DNA of 15,148 nt from Candidatus Omnitrophota bacterium (GCA_903907475.1 CAIVOB010000081.1:1-15148), one strand, 5' to 3'; counted from the first letter of the stretch, positions 1 through 7,826 are shown. Numbers and translations: made by a program. The notes: generated from the sequence alone by a model not told the origin.

Positions 1-1625
1 AGTTGATTGAAAATCAAATTTCAGTCATACCGATTACTACCGGCCAGATATCTGCATTAGAATCACTAGTCAAGAATTTGAGTTCCAAAATCAAATCCCG
101 CATTACTATTATTGATCGCAAAGGCCAGGTTTTAGCTGACTCCCAGAAATTACTTAAAGAAATCCCTGAAATGGAAAATCACGCTTCCCGGCCGGAAGTA
201 AAATTGGCTTTATCTGGCTTAATCGGGGAGGAGATTCGGTATTCATCCACGCTCAAGATGAAAATGCTTTATATCGCTGTTCCAATTAATTCTGCTGCAG
301 GTATAACCGGTGTGATCAGGTTAGCTTTGTCGTTAACTAATGTGGAACGGATGTTAGCTGGAATTAGAAATGCGATAATTTATAGTATTTTGATTGCTTT
401 AGCATTGGCAATAATTTTAGGTATACTGATGACCTCAGGGATCATTCGGCCGATCAATAAGATTATTAATGTTTCGCGTAAATTTTCTAGCGGTGATTTT
501 AGCCATAAAATTCATCATAATTCTGGTGATGAGATCGGAGAGCTCGCCGCTACTTTAAATAAAATGGCCGAAGACATTGAGGATAAGGTTAAAGCTGTTA
601 ATCTTCAGGGCCAACAGTTGGGGGCGATTTTTAACAGCATGATTGAAGGAGTGATTGTTACGGATGAGCAGGGTTGTATTATATCCGTCAATCAGGCGGT
701 AGAAAAAATATTTGCTATCTCAAAGCAGGAGACAAAAGGAAAATTTTTTCTAGAAGCGATTCACAATAATGATATTGCCGCAATAATTAGCGCGGTAACT
801 AAGACCGGCAAGCCGGTTTCTAAGGAAATAACTCTGGTTTATCCGTTACAAGGTATCTTTGAAATTAATGTTAATCCGATTTTTGATGGCCTTGTGGTAA
901 GCGGCTGTTTGGCGGTGGTTCATGATATTACCGAAATTCGGCGCCTTGAAACAATGCGCCGGGATTTTGTGGCTAATGTTTCGCATGAGTTAAAGACTCC
1001 GTTGACATCAATCAAAGGGTTTGTGGAAACGCTTTTGGAAGGCGCTTTGGAGGACAAAGAAAATAATCGTAATTTTTTAAAAATTATCCAAGAGCATGCG
1101 CAGAGACTAGAGAACTTGGTCAATGACCTTTTATCTTTGTCGCACCTTGAATCTAAGGGGATGATAATTGAAAAAAGCGATTTTAATTTCAGCAGCTTGG
1201 TTAAAGAAGTTCTTATAGTATTTAGCGCACAGATTAAAGATAAAAGTGTCGAAGTAATAAATCAACTGCCTCAAGAGTTGGTTGTTAAAGGTGATCGTAA
1301 AAGGATTGAACAAGTATTAATCAACCTAATCGATAATGCTATAAAATTTAATCGAAACAAAGGATCAATTAAAATATACTGTCAAGACCAGGCTGGACAC
1401 CTAAAGGTTGTGATTGAGGATTCCGGTGTGGGTGTCCCGCAAAATGATGTTGCGCGTATTTTTGAAAGATTTTACCGTGTAGATAAGGCGCGCTCGCGTC
1501 AGCTTGGAGGCACTGGCCTTGGGCTTTCGATCGTTAAGCATATTATTGAGCTGCATGGTGGATCAATCGGCGTAGAAAGTACCGAAGGCTTGGGGTCAAA
1601 ATTCTGGTTTAGCTTGCCTTACTAA
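1..1625 (+). CDS. phoR: PhoR-type phosphate sensor histidine kinase (5' partial)
   Basis: Membrane sensor kinase of the phosphate-starvation two-component system. It autophosphorylates on His and passes the phosphate to a PhoB/PhoP regulator. Residues are numbered from the TTG at 3. An extracytoplasmic sCache-like region (about 1-118, with a VTIIDRKG-like core and MENHASRPEV) leads to a membrane helix (about 123-146), HAMP (147-200), PAS (203-312), HisKA with the H-box NVSHELKTPL (H328), and HATPase with N-box NLIDNAIKF (441-449), DSGVGVP (473-479), FERFYR and GGTGLGLS. All catalytic boxes are intact. The family normally has a first membrane helix before the sensor region. It is missing here, so the TTG is probably internal and the true start lies left of the window. 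A strong terminator follows, so phoR ends its own transcript; phoB is expected upstream. The PhoR assignment rests on domain order plus the pst genes downstream. Confidence 0.9.
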   Translation, partial: LIENQISVIPITTGQISALESLVKNLSSKIKSRITIIDRKGQVLADSQKLLKEIPEMENHASRPEVKLALSGLIGEEIRYSSTLKMKMLYIAVPINSAAGITGVIRLALSLTNVERMLAGIRNAIIYSILIALALAIILGILMTSGIIRPINKIINVSRKFSSGDFSHKIHHNSGDEIGELAATLNKMAEDIEDKVKAVNLQGQQLGAIFNSMIEGVIVTDEQGCIISVNQAVEKIFAISKQETKGKFFLEAIHNNDIAAIISAVTKTGKPVSKEITLVYPLQGIFEINVNPIFDGLVVSGCLAVVHDITEIRRLETMRRDFVANVSHELKTPLTSIKGFVETLLEGALEDKENNRNFLKIIQEHAQRLENLVNDLLSLSHLESKGMIIEKSDFNFSSLVKEVLIVFSAQIKDKSVEVINQLPQELVVKGDRKRIEQVLINLIDNAIKFNRNKGSIKIYCQDQAGHLKVVIEDSGVGVPQNDVARIFERFYRVDKARSRQLGGTGLGLSIVKHIIELHGGSIGVESTEGLGSKFWFSLPY

Positions 1626-1659
1626 AAAGTAAGTATTAAAAAAGTTAAGTTTTTTTTAG

Positions 1660-1696
1660 ACGCTCCTTAATGCAAATAAGGAGCGTTTTTTATTTT
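1660..1696 (+). terminator. Rho-independent terminator after phoR
   Basis: A perfect 10-bp stem (ACGCTCCTTA at 1660-1669 with TAAGGAGCGT at 1677-1686) closes a 7-nt loop. It is followed by a T-rich run to 1696. It lies 35 nt after the phoR stop and separates phoR from the Pho-box promoter, whose first repeat begins inside the T-tract. Confidence 0.9.
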
Positions 1697-1747
1697 ACAT
1701 AGATTTAACCTCGCCTTAAAGCATATTTAACCCTTAAAACTTATACT
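1694..1747 (+). promoter_or_regulatory. Pho-box promoter of the receiver gene
   Basis: Four hexamers sit at exact 11-bp steps: TTTACA (1694), TTAACC (1705), TTAAAG (1716) and TTAACC (1727). They resemble the TT(A/C/T)ACA repeats with 5-bp spacers bound by OmpR-family PhoP. Nine nt after the last repeat is a good -10, TATACT (1742-1747), and there is no sigma-70-like -35. This layout, with an activator array replacing the -35, is the known Pho arrangement and recurs before the porin at 2295. Transcription should start near 1753-1755. The binding protein is inferred. Confidence 0.65.
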
Positions 1748-1753
1748 TAAGCC

Positions 1754-1867
1754 ATGAAGAATAAAATCCATAATTTATGGTTAAGTTTACAACGCCGGAT
1801 AAAACAGATCATTATCGAGGAGTTTGAAATTATTGATCAGTTTTATTACGAATGCACGCTTAAGTGA
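1754..1867 (+). CDS. Possible 37-residue small protein
   Basis: An ATG-to-TGA reading frame of 37 codons, beginning MKNKIHNLWLSLQRR and ending YYECTLK, lies between the Pho box and the receiver gene. It ends 20 nt before that gene's ATG. It has a basic N-terminal half and an acidic/aromatic C-terminal half, with no signal peptide and no family I recognise. There is no Shine-Dalgarno sequence, but the predicted transcription start falls at or within 1-2 nt of its ATG, so it could be a leaderless gene or leader peptide. A perfect 6-bp inverted repeat, CCATAA-T-TTATGG (1768-1780), lies inside it. The frame may equally be chance. Confidence 0.25.
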   Translation: MKNKIHNLWLSLQRRIKQIIIEEFEIIDQFYYECTLK

Positions 1868-1887
1868 TTTAAAAAAGGAGCAAACAA

Positions 1888-2292
1888 ATGTCTAATAATA
1901 AAGTCATCGTGATTGAAGATGATCCGGATATTAATAAGTTAATAACCTATGCTTTGCAAAAAGAAGGATTTGCCGTAGAGCAGGTTTTTGACGGTAATAT
2001 TGGCGCTCAAAGATTAAAGAGCGATTATTTTAACATCGTGGTGCTTGATATTATGCTGCCCGGTTTAAGTGGTTATGATATTTGTAAGGAAATTAAGGAA
2101 AAAGATAGTTTGCCTAAGCCCTTTGTGATTGTGATAAGCGCCAAAAGTAGTTATCAGGATAAATTATACGCGCATATTCTAGGAGCGGATTGTTATTTAA
2201 GCAAGCCTTTTAGGGTGGGGAAATTGACCGAGATCGTTAATGAAATTCGTCAAATGCAGAATAAGAATTATACCGTAAAGTTAGTAAAATAG
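1888..2292 (+). CDS. Stand-alone response-regulator receiver protein
   Basis: Single CheY-like receiver domain of 134 residues with no output domain. The phosphorylation site is complete: acidic pair D11/D12, acceptor D54 in VVLDIMLPG, switch S84 and K106 in LSKPF. The tail after about residue 122 (QNKNYTVKLVK) is short and basic and cannot be a DNA-binding domain. The start has a good AAGGAG ribosome site and sits behind the Pho box, with no terminator before the porin, so it is probably induced with the pst genes. It may take phosphate from PhoR or another kinase and act by protein contact. It cannot itself be the PhoB transcription factor. Function beyond phospho-reception is not known. 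Confidence 0.85.
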   Translation: MSNNKVIVIEDDPDINKLITYALQKEGFAVEQVFDGNIGAQRLKSDYFNIVVLDIMLPGLSGYDICKEIKEKDSLPKPFVIVISAKSSYQDKLYAHILGADCYLSKPFRVGKLTEIVNEIRQMQNKNYTVKLVK

Positions 2293-2294
2293 AT

Positions 2295-2348
2295 TTTACC
2301 TATTTTTTACATTTTCTTAATTTAGAATCAACATGAAAAATGTAATAT
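2295..2348 (+). promoter_or_regulatory. Pho-box promoter of the porin-pst operon
   Basis: Four hexamers at exact 11-bp steps, TTTACC (2295), TTTACA (2306), TTAATT (2317) and TCAACA (2328), are followed after 9 nt by a -10, TAATAT (2343-2348). Repeat number, period and distance to the -10 equal those of the site at 1694-1747. This probably drives porin and pstS at high level during phosphate starvation. The regulator identity is inferred. Confidence 0.65.
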
Positions 2349-2400
2349 TGATAAAGAAACGTAAGCCGAGCATGACTAATCAACAAAAGGAGGAGTAGAA

Positions 2401-3696
2401 ATGAAGAAGTTGTTTATCGCAGTGTTGTTAGGAACTTTCTGCTTAATGAGCGCGGGTATTCGGGTTTCATACGCAGGAGAAATTGATTTATTGTTACAAA
2501 AATTAGTGGATAAAGGTATTTTGACTGGTGCAGAAGCGCAGCAAGTAAAGACGGAAACTCAGGAACAAGTAAAGAAAGAAATCGCTCAAGGAAAGTCTTC
2601 TTCATTACCGGCTTGGGTGCAAAATATTAAGCTTAAGGGTGATTTCAGAACTCGGTATCAACTTGATCATGCTAAAACAAGCGATACTGGTGTAACTAGC
2701 GATAGAAACAGGGCTCGTATTAGATTAAGAGTTGGTTTGGATGCTAAGGTTAATGATAAGTTGATGGTAAGCGCGGGTATTGCAACTGGGACGACAGATG
2801 TAACTAGCTACGATGCTGCGCGTTCAAATAATCAGAGTCTTGGAAGTGGGTTTGCAAAGAAGCCAGTAGTTTTAGATTATGCATATGCTAAATATAATCC
2901 GGTTCCTTGGGCTACATTAATGGCCGGTAAGATGAAATACCTGCCTTGGAGGCCAACGGATGTCATGATCGACAATGACATTACTCCGGAAGGAGGAGTT
3001 TTACAGTTGAGTAAGCAATTTGGTAAAGCGAATCTATTCTTAGATACAATGCTTTTTGTTCTTTCTGAAACCGAGCCATCCACTCATAATGCTATGGCTT
3101 ATGCTCTTCAGGGTGGAGCAGATTATGCGCTTACAGATACTCTTTCTCTAAAAGGCGCGCTATCTTATTATGATTTTTCAAATGTTAAAGGAAGAGCGAT
3201 AGATGGTAGCACAGGTAGTAACACCAAAATGGTTATGACGGGTGCTTATAGCAATACAGGTTTAAATAAATACAGTTTTAGAGAAATAACCCCTGCCGTT
3301 GAATTTGGGATTAAGAATCCATTCAAGGCTCTTGCTAATATTACTGGATTAGGCCTGTTGGATATCGAAAAATTATCATTTTTTGGAGAGTATTATCAAA
3401 ATCTTGATGCTCCTAATAAAAATAAGGGATTTGCAACAGGTTTTGGATTTGGAAATGAGAAAATCGATGACTGGGGTAAATGGCAGGCGCAATATGTATA
3501 CAGTATGCTCGCTAGAGATTCAGTTATTGATATTCTTCCTGATTCTGATCGCTATACCGGACATACAGGCATTAGAGGCCATAAAGTTTCTTTTCAATAT
3601 GGCTTAGGAAAGAATACTTGGCTTCAACTTGCAGGGTTCCGTTATGAAAATATCGATCAGTCTTTTGGTAGGAAAGCTCCCGCAACGGTTGTCTAG
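2401..3696 (+). CDS. Phosphate-regulated outer-membrane porin, stopped early by amber codon
   Basis: Beta-barrel porin, probably admitting phosphate across the outer membrane in the manner of OprO/OprP-type porins, though the sequence family looks different ('putative porin'). A signal peptide (MKKLFIAVLL..SYA, cleavage near residue 25) is followed by a short helical, coiled-coil-prone segment (26-65, with LLQKLVDKGILTGAEA) typical of a periplasmic or peptidoglycan-side module. Alternating-polarity strands rich in Y/F follow from about residue 75 (KLKGDFRTRYQ). The frame closes at TAG 3694-3696. Reading through that single codon adds ADWNMKF and then TGA at 3718, ending in the terminal Phe expected of outer-membrane barrels. 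A CAG-to-TAG change, a sequencing error or readthrough is therefore likely. The gene has a strong AGGAGG ribosome site, sits behind a Pho box, and lies 55 nt before pstS. Confidence 0.8.
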   Translation: MKKLFIAVLLGTFCLMSAGIRVSYAGEIDLLLQKLVDKGILTGAEAQQVKTETQEQVKKEIAQGKSSSLPAWVQNIKLKGDFRTRYQLDHAKTSDTGVTSDRNRARIRLRVGLDAKVNDKLMVSAGIATGTTDVTSYDAARSNNQSLGSGFAKKPVVLDYAYAKYNPVPWATLMAGKMKYLPWRPTDVMIDNDITPEGGVLQLSKQFGKANLFLDTMLFVLSETEPSTHNAMAYALQGGADYALTDTLSLKGALSYYDFSNVKGRAIDGSTGSNTKMVMTGAYSNTGLNKYSFREITPAVEFGIKNPFKALANITGLGLLDIEKLSFFGEYYQNLDAPNKNKGFATGFGFGNEKIDDWGKWQAQYVYSMLARDSVIDILPDSDRYTGHTGIRGHKVSFQYGLGKNTWLQLAGFRYENIDQSFGRKAPATVV

Positions 3697-3720
3697 GCGG
3701 ATTGGAATATGAAGTTTTGA
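3694..3720 (+). other. In-frame amber codon and lost porin beta-signal
   Basis: TAG at 3694-3696 is porin codon 432. The same frame continues with seven sense codons, ADWNMKF, and ends at TGA 3718-3720. An aromatic C-terminal strand ending in Phe is the recognition signal for the BamA assembly machinery, so these codons look like the natural end of the protein. Other genes here (at 2290, 11421, 12125, 14452, 15069) use TAG as an ordinary stop, so general TAG reassignment is unlikely. Confidence 0.7.
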
Positions 3721-3751
3721 TAATAATCAATAATTAAGGAGGAAAACTAAA

Positions 3752-4573
3752 ATGAAAAGTTTAAGGATGTTAGCGTTAATAGGGATTTTGGGTTTAGGCC
3801 TGATTATTCCCTGTTACGCCGAAAAGATTGTGGTGGAAGGCTCGACAACTGTGCTTCCGATTGCCCAAAAAACAGCAGAAGTGTATATGGATAAAAATTC
3901 TGGCGCCAACATCTCTGTGCGTGGGGGTGGTTCAGGCGTAGGGATTGCATCGTTGTTGGATAAAAACTGTGATATTGCCAGTTCTTCGCGTCCGATTAAA
4001 GATACGGAGCTTGATAAAGCAGTAACTAACGGAGTTGATGCTACGGCGAATATAGTTGCTTGGGATGGTTTGGCCGTGATTGTTAATCCGGCAAATAATA
4101 TTAGTAAGTTAAGCAAAAAACAGATCAAAGATATTTATACGGGCAGTATATCTAATTGGTCACAATTAGGCGGGCCGGATGAGAAGATCGTTGTAATTTC
4201 GCGAGACACCTCAAGCGGTACATTTGAAGCTTTTCTTACATTAGTACTGGATGGTAAGAAAACCCGTTCCGATGCTTTAATGCAGGCATCTAACCAGGCA
4301 ATTGCCACTACTGTTGCCGGTACGCCGGGAGCGGTAGGTTATGTGGGGTTAGGTTTTCTTTCCTCGTCAGTGAAAGCAATTGAAATAGATGGAGTCTTAC
4401 CTTCCAGGGATACCGTTCTTGCTGGAAAATATCCGGTTACTCGTCCACTTTTTATGTACACTAATGGAAAACCGAAAGGGTTAGTTAAGGAATATATCGA
4501 TTTTATTTTAAGCGATGAAGGGCAGAAACTGGTAGAGGAAGAAGGATTTGTAGGGTTAAAGGAGAAAAAATAA
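3752..4573 (+). CDS. pstS: PstS, periplasmic phosphate-binding protein
   Basis: High-affinity phosphate receptor that delivers phosphate to the PstCAB transporter in the periplasm. Signal peptide MKSLRMLALIGILGLG..CYA is probably cleaved after A23. Cys21 is preceded by Pro, so a lipoprotein site is unlikely. The mature protein shows the phosphate-contact segments of the family: GSTTVLPIA (30-38), RGGGSGVGI (57-65), ASSSRPIK (76-83) and the RDTSSGTFEAF loop (151-161). A length of 273 residues is normal for the short PstS family. A strong AAGGAGG ribosome site sits 9 nt before the ATG. Only 31 nt separate it from the end of the extended porin frame and I see no promoter there, so it is probably cotranscribed with the porin from the Pho box at 2295. 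Confidence 0.95.
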   Translation: MKSLRMLALIGILGLGLIIPCYAEKIVVEGSTTVLPIAQKTAEVYMDKNSGANISVRGGGSGVGIASLLDKNCDIASSSRPIKDTELDKAVTNGVDATANIVAWDGLAVIVNPANNISKLSKKQIKDIYTGSISNWSQLGGPDEKIVVISRDTSSGTFEAFLTLVLDGKKTRSDALMQASNQAIATTVAGTPGAVGYVGLGFLSSSVKAIEIDGVLPSRDTVLAGKYPVTRPLFMYTNGKPKGLVKEYIDFILSDEGQKLVEEEGFVGLKEKK

Positions 4574-4595
4574 AGCGTTCACTTGGTAACTCTAA

Positions 4596-4628
4596 GATGG
4601 CCCGCCAAAATATTAGTGGCGGGCCGTC
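4596..4628 (+). promoter_or_regulatory. GC-rich intercistronic stem-loop between pstS and pstC
   Basis: An 11-bp stem (GATGGCCCGCC at 4596-4606 with GGCGGGCCGTC at 4618-4628, one T-G wobble) closes an 11-nt loop. No T-tract follows, so it is not a classic terminator. It ends 9 nt before the pstC ATG, which has no visible Shine-Dalgarno sequence. The likely effect is to protect the pstS message 3' end and lower pstC translation, giving more receptor than permease. Confidence 0.65.
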
Positions 4629-4637
4629 ACTTCAATT

Positions 4638-5528
4638 ATGAAAAGATTGCGTTTTAAAGAAAAATTATATAAATGGATTTTTACGATTCTGGCTTTTGCC
4701 TCACTTTTTTTCCTGGTTGGTATTGTTTTGGTGTTGATTAAAGAAGGCTTGCCCATATTTCAAAAAGTAAGTTTTACTAAATTTGTCTTTGGCCGCTTTT
4801 GGTATCCTACTTATAATCCAGCAGAGTTTGGAATTTTACCTTTAATTTTAGCTTCGGTTTGGGTTACTCTAGGTGCGGTGTTTGTTTGTGTGCCTTTAGG
4901 AATAGGCAGCGCGCTTTATTTAAATGAATTAGCTGGGCCATGGCAAAAGGCTATTCTTAAGCCGATCATTGAATTATTAGCAAGCATTCCTTCGGTAGTT
5001 TTTGGTTTTTTTGGCATGGTTGTACTGACTCCATTTTTACAAAAGATATTTCATTTGCCCACCGGGTTAACGGCTTTAAATGCCAGTATTATTTTGGGAG
5101 TTATGGCTACTCCTATGGTATGTAGCCTTGCAGAGGATGCGTTAAATTATGTGCCGAATACTTTTCGCGAGGCATCTTTTGCAGTCGGTGCAACTCGCTG
5201 GCAAACTTTAACTCAAGTTGTGATTCCGGCAGCAGGTTCAGGAATATCGACGGCCATAATTTTGGGAATGAGCCGGGCAATCGGCGAGACGATGACCGTA
5301 TTAATGGTTGCCGGAGGCGCGGCGGTTATACCGCATACTTTTTTAGAGCCGGTGCGGCCGATGACCGCAGCGATTGCTGCGGAAATGGGAGAGGCGCCTA
5401 TGGGGGGCAGTCATTATCATGCGCTTTTTGCTATCGCGTTAATATTATTTGTAATTACGTTTTTATTTAATATTATTGCCGAGATAATTAGCCGGCGTTT
5501 TAGGATAAAACTGGGGTTAAGCGGATGA
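4638..5528 (+). CDS. pstC: PstC, phosphate ABC transporter permease
   Basis: One of the two inner-membrane permease subunits of the Pst phosphate importer, pairing with PstA around the translocation path. It has an N-terminal membrane helix (about 13-34), a periplasmic segment (about 35-65), then the five-helix BPD_transp_1 core. The cytoplasmic EAA loop that docks PstB is clear at 178-203 (EASFAVGATRWQTL..PAAGSGI). IPSVVFGFFG (117-126) and SRAIGETM (212-219) are typical Pst motifs. The 296-residue length is normal. The start follows the stem-loop and has no evident ribosome site, so translation is probably weak or structure-dependent. It overlaps pstA by 4 nt (ATGA), implying coupled translation. 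Confidence 0.95.
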   Translation: MKRLRFKEKLYKWIFTILAFASLFFLVGIVLVLIKEGLPIFQKVSFTKFVFGRFWYPTYNPAEFGILPLILASVWVTLGAVFVCVPLGIGSALYLNELAGPWQKAILKPIIELLASIPSVVFGFFGMVVLTPFLQKIFHLPTGLTALNASIILGVMATPMVCSLAEDALNYVPNTFREASFAVGATRWQTLTQVVIPAAGSGISTAIILGMSRAIGETMTVLMVAGGAAVIPHTFLEPVRPMTAAIAAEMGEAPMGGSHYHALFAIALILFVITFLFNIIAEIISRRFRIKLGLSG

Positions 5529-6373
5529 AAAAAGATTTTTCTCAAAATCTAGGATTCCTTGGTTTATTTCTTTGCATGGTTGTTACACTTTTGGCTCTGG
5601 GCGCAATTATATATTTTATTGCGGTGCGTGGAATTGGCGTGTTGAACTGGAATTTTCTTACTCAGGTGCCGCGTTCGGCGATGACTGCAGGCGGAATTGC
5701 TCCGGTAATTGTCGGCACGCTTTATATTACTTTCGGAGCGATTATCGTGGCCTTGCCGCTTGGACTAGCTAGTGCGGTATATCTTTGTGAATATTCACCT
5801 AAGAGTGTTGTGGTAAATATTATTAGAATTAGTATAAATAATCTGGCTGGCGTGCCTTCAGTGGTTTTCGGTTTGTTTGGTTTGGCCGTGTTTGTTAAAT
5901 TTTTTGGTTTTGGAGTTTCAATTTTTTCCGGCAGCCTTACTTTAGGGATTTTAGCGCTCCCGATGATTATTTCATCAGCACAAGAGGCGCTTATTGCTGT
6001 TCCGCAGTCAATTAGGGAAGCTTCGTTATCTTTGGGGGCAACAAAATGGGAAACGATTAAGAAGATTGTTTTGCCCACAGCTTTGCCCGGGATTCTTACG
6101 GGTGTGATTTTAAGTATCGGTAGGGTAGCCGGAGAGACTGCACCGATTTTATTTACCGCTGCCGCTTTTTATACCCGCGGTTATCCTAAATCCATATTTT
6201 CTGAGGTGATGGCTTTGCCGTATCATATTTATGCGCTGATGACTGAAGGCGCGCATCCGGATAAACAAAGAGCGATTGCCTATGGATGTAGTTTAGTGCT
6301 TTTGTTTCTCGTTTTATTTATTTCAGGATTTGCGATATTTTTACGTCAAAGACAGAGGAGTTTACATGGATAA
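5525..6373 (+). CDS. pstA: PstA, phosphate ABC transporter permease
   Basis: Second permease subunit of the phosphate importer. A membrane helix at about 10-33 is followed by a periplasmic stretch with the [10 protein letters not shown] motif (56-64) and a BPD_transp_1 core. The EAA loop is at 165-190 ([21 protein letters not shown]), with [11 protein letters not shown] (109-119) and [10 protein letters not shown] (203-212 region), which match PstA rather than PstC. The 282-residue length is usual. It begins on the ATGA overlap with pstC, and its last 8 nt overlap the start of pstB, so the three are tightly coupled. Confidence 0.95.
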   Translation: MKKDFSQNLGFLGLFLCMVVTLLALGAIIYFIAVRGIGVLNWNFLTQVPRSAMTAGGIAPVIVGTLYITFGAIIVALPLGLASAVYLCEYSPKSVVVNIIRISINNLAGVPSVVFGLFGLAVFVKFFGFGVSIFSGSLTLGILALPMIISSAQEALIAVPQSIREASLSLGATKWETIKKIVLPTALPGILTGVILSIGRVAGETAPILFTAAAFYTRGYPKSIFSEVMALPYHIYALMTEGAHPDKQRAIAYGCSLVLLFLVLFISGFAIFLRQRQRSLHG

Positions 6374-7127
6374 TGCGATAAAGATGCAGGCCAAGAATGT
6401 GGATTTTTTTTACGGGAAAAACCATGCCTTAAAAAATGTTAACCTAGATGTTTATGCTAATAAGGTTACGGCGATGATTGGCCCATCCGGGTGTGGTAAA
6501 TCAACTTTTATCCGATTGTTTAACCGGATGAATGAACTGGTTTTACATACTAGCTTTAGCGGGAAAATTTTCCTTGATGATTTGGAAATCAATAGTCCGT
6601 TAGTGGATGCTGTTGATATTAGAAGAAGGGTCGGGATGGTTTTTCAGAAACCCAATCCGTTTCCGAAGAGTATTTTTGAGAATATTAGTTATGGTTTGGA
6701 GGTTAATGGAGAAAAGGATAAACAATTTATTGAGGAGCGGGTGATTGAGTCAATTAAGAAAGCGGCGCTTTGGGAGGAAGTAAAAGATAGGCTTAAGGAG
6801 AGCGCTTTAAAATTATCCGGTGGGCAGCAACAAAGGCTTTGCATTGCGCGTTGTCTCGCAGTTAAGCCTGAAGTTATTTTATTTGATGAACCTTGTGCTA
6901 GCCTAGACCCAATCTCGACCGGAAAAATAGAAGAGTTGATTTTAGAGTTGAAAAAAGATTATACGATTGTTATTGTCACGCATAATATGCAACAGGCAGC
7001 CCGGGTCTCAGATTCTACGGCATTTTTTTTACTGGGCGAGCTTATTGAATTTGGCAAGACGCAAGATATTTTTACCAAGCCCAGAGATTCTAAAACAGAG
7101 GCTTATATTACTGGAAGGTTCGGATAA
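6366..7127 (+). CDS. pstB: PstB, phosphate ABC transporter ATPase
   Basis: Cytoplasmic ATPase that powers phosphate import through PstCA. All ABC motifs are present: Walker [10 protein letters not shown] (39-47), Q-loop in [10 protein letters not shown] (Q94), a PstB hallmark, signature LSGGQQQR (150-157), Walker B VILFDEP (170-176) and H-loop H206 in VTHNMQQ. I place the start at ATG 6366 rather than the in-frame TTG at 6330. An AGAGGAG ribosome site lies just before 6366, and the resulting 253 residues begin like other PstB proteins. It overlaps pstA by 8 nt. phoU follows after 14 nt. Confidence 0.96.
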   Translation: MDNAIKMQAKNVDFFYGKNHALKNVNLDVYANKVTAMIGPSGCGKSTFIRLFNRMNELVLHTSFSGKIFLDDLEINSPLVDAVDIRRRVGMVFQKPNPFPKSIFENISYGLEVNGEKDKQFIEERVIESIKKAALWEEVKDRLKESALKLSGGQQQRLCIARCLAVKPEVILFDEPCASLDPISTGKIEELILELKKDYTIVIVTHNMQQAARVSDSTAFFLLGELIEFGKTQDIFTKPRDSKTEAYITGRFG

Positions 7128-7141
7128 TTAAAGGAGGATTT

Positions 7142-7810
7142 ATGGGTAAACATTTTGATGAAGAATTAAGAGATTTGAATAATGATATACTAAAAATGGG
7201 AGTATTTGCCGAAGAAGCTATCTATCGGTCTATTGAAGCACTTAAAAACCGTGATAAAAATATGGCACAAGATGTTATTAATAATGATCGGTCGATCGAT
7301 GAATTGGAATTAATTGTTGATGAAAAGTGTTTAGATTTAATTGCTCGGCATCAACCGATGGCTGGTGATTTACGTTTTATTACCACTGGCATGAAAATCA
7401 ATGCGGAATTGGAAAGAATAGCGGATATTGCGGTAGATATCGGGCAGCGTACGTTAGAAATAGTTGATAAACCTCTTTTAAAGCCATTGATTGATATTCC
7501 TAAATTGGCGGAAATTGCACAAAATATGATTAAGATGTCTATCGATGCATTTATTAAGGGGGATATTGTATTAGCGAAAAAAGTTTTAGCATCTGATTCT
7601 GGAGCTGACCAACTGCGCAATGTAATTCAAAAAGAGTTGATTGAAGATTATATGGTTAAGGACAGCACTACTGCTCCAAGAGCGGTGCAATTATTATTGA
7701 TCGCACGTTTTTTAGAGCGGATTTGTGATCATACTACTAATATCGCTGAAGATGTAATTTATATGGTTCAAGCAGAAGTTGTTAAACATCATCCTGAAAA
7801 GCTAAAATAA
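7142..7810 (+). CDS. phoU: PhoU, phosphate signalling regulator
   Basis: Cytoplasmic helical protein that links the Pst transporter to PhoR, keeping the kinase quiet when phosphate is plentiful and restraining uptake. The 222 residues form two repeats of the PhoU three-helix domain. Each carries the metal-cluster motif: [11 protein letters not shown] (91-101) and [13 protein letters not shown] (192-204). [12 protein letters not shown] (75-86) is also typical. A strong AAGGAGG ribosome site precedes the ATG, 14 nt after pstB. Its presence together with phoR supports a complete PhoR-PstB-PhoU sensing circuit in this organism. Confidence 0.95.
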   Translation: MGKHFDEELRDLNNDILKMGVFAEEAIYRSIEALKNRDKNMAQDVINNDRSIDELELIVDEKCLDLIARHQPMAGDLRFITTGMKINAELERIADIAVDIGQRTLEIVDKPLLKPLIDIPKLAEIAQNMIKMSIDAFIKGDIVLAKKVLASDSGADQLRNVIQKELIEDYMVKDSTTAPRAVQLLLIARFLERICDHTTNIAEDVIYMVQAEVVKHHPEKLK

Positions 7811-7826
7811 CGTTAGGAGTTTATAT

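Noticed and set aside
1768..1780. Inverted repeat CCATAA-T-TTATGG as an operator
   Set aside because: Short and AT-rich, it lies downstream of the predicted transcription start and no second copy is seen in the window. Noted under the small reading frame only.
2290..2292. General reassignment of TAG to an amino acid, as an explanation for the porin amber codon
   Set aside because: TAG ends several intact genes at the expected family length (the receiver here, PilZ, SOD, CopA and the second receiver), so TAG is a normal stop in this genome.
5722..6078. 118-codon minus-strand frame inside pstA
   Set aside because: It is an antisense shadow of a well-conserved pstA region with no ribosome site or recognisable domain. 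The same holds for the long minus-strand frames inside pstS, tspO and copA.
6330..6365. Earlier in-frame TTG start for pstB adding 12 residues
   Set aside because: The extra residues are atypical of PstB, while ATG 6366 has a well-placed AGAGGAG ribosome site and a normal N-terminus.
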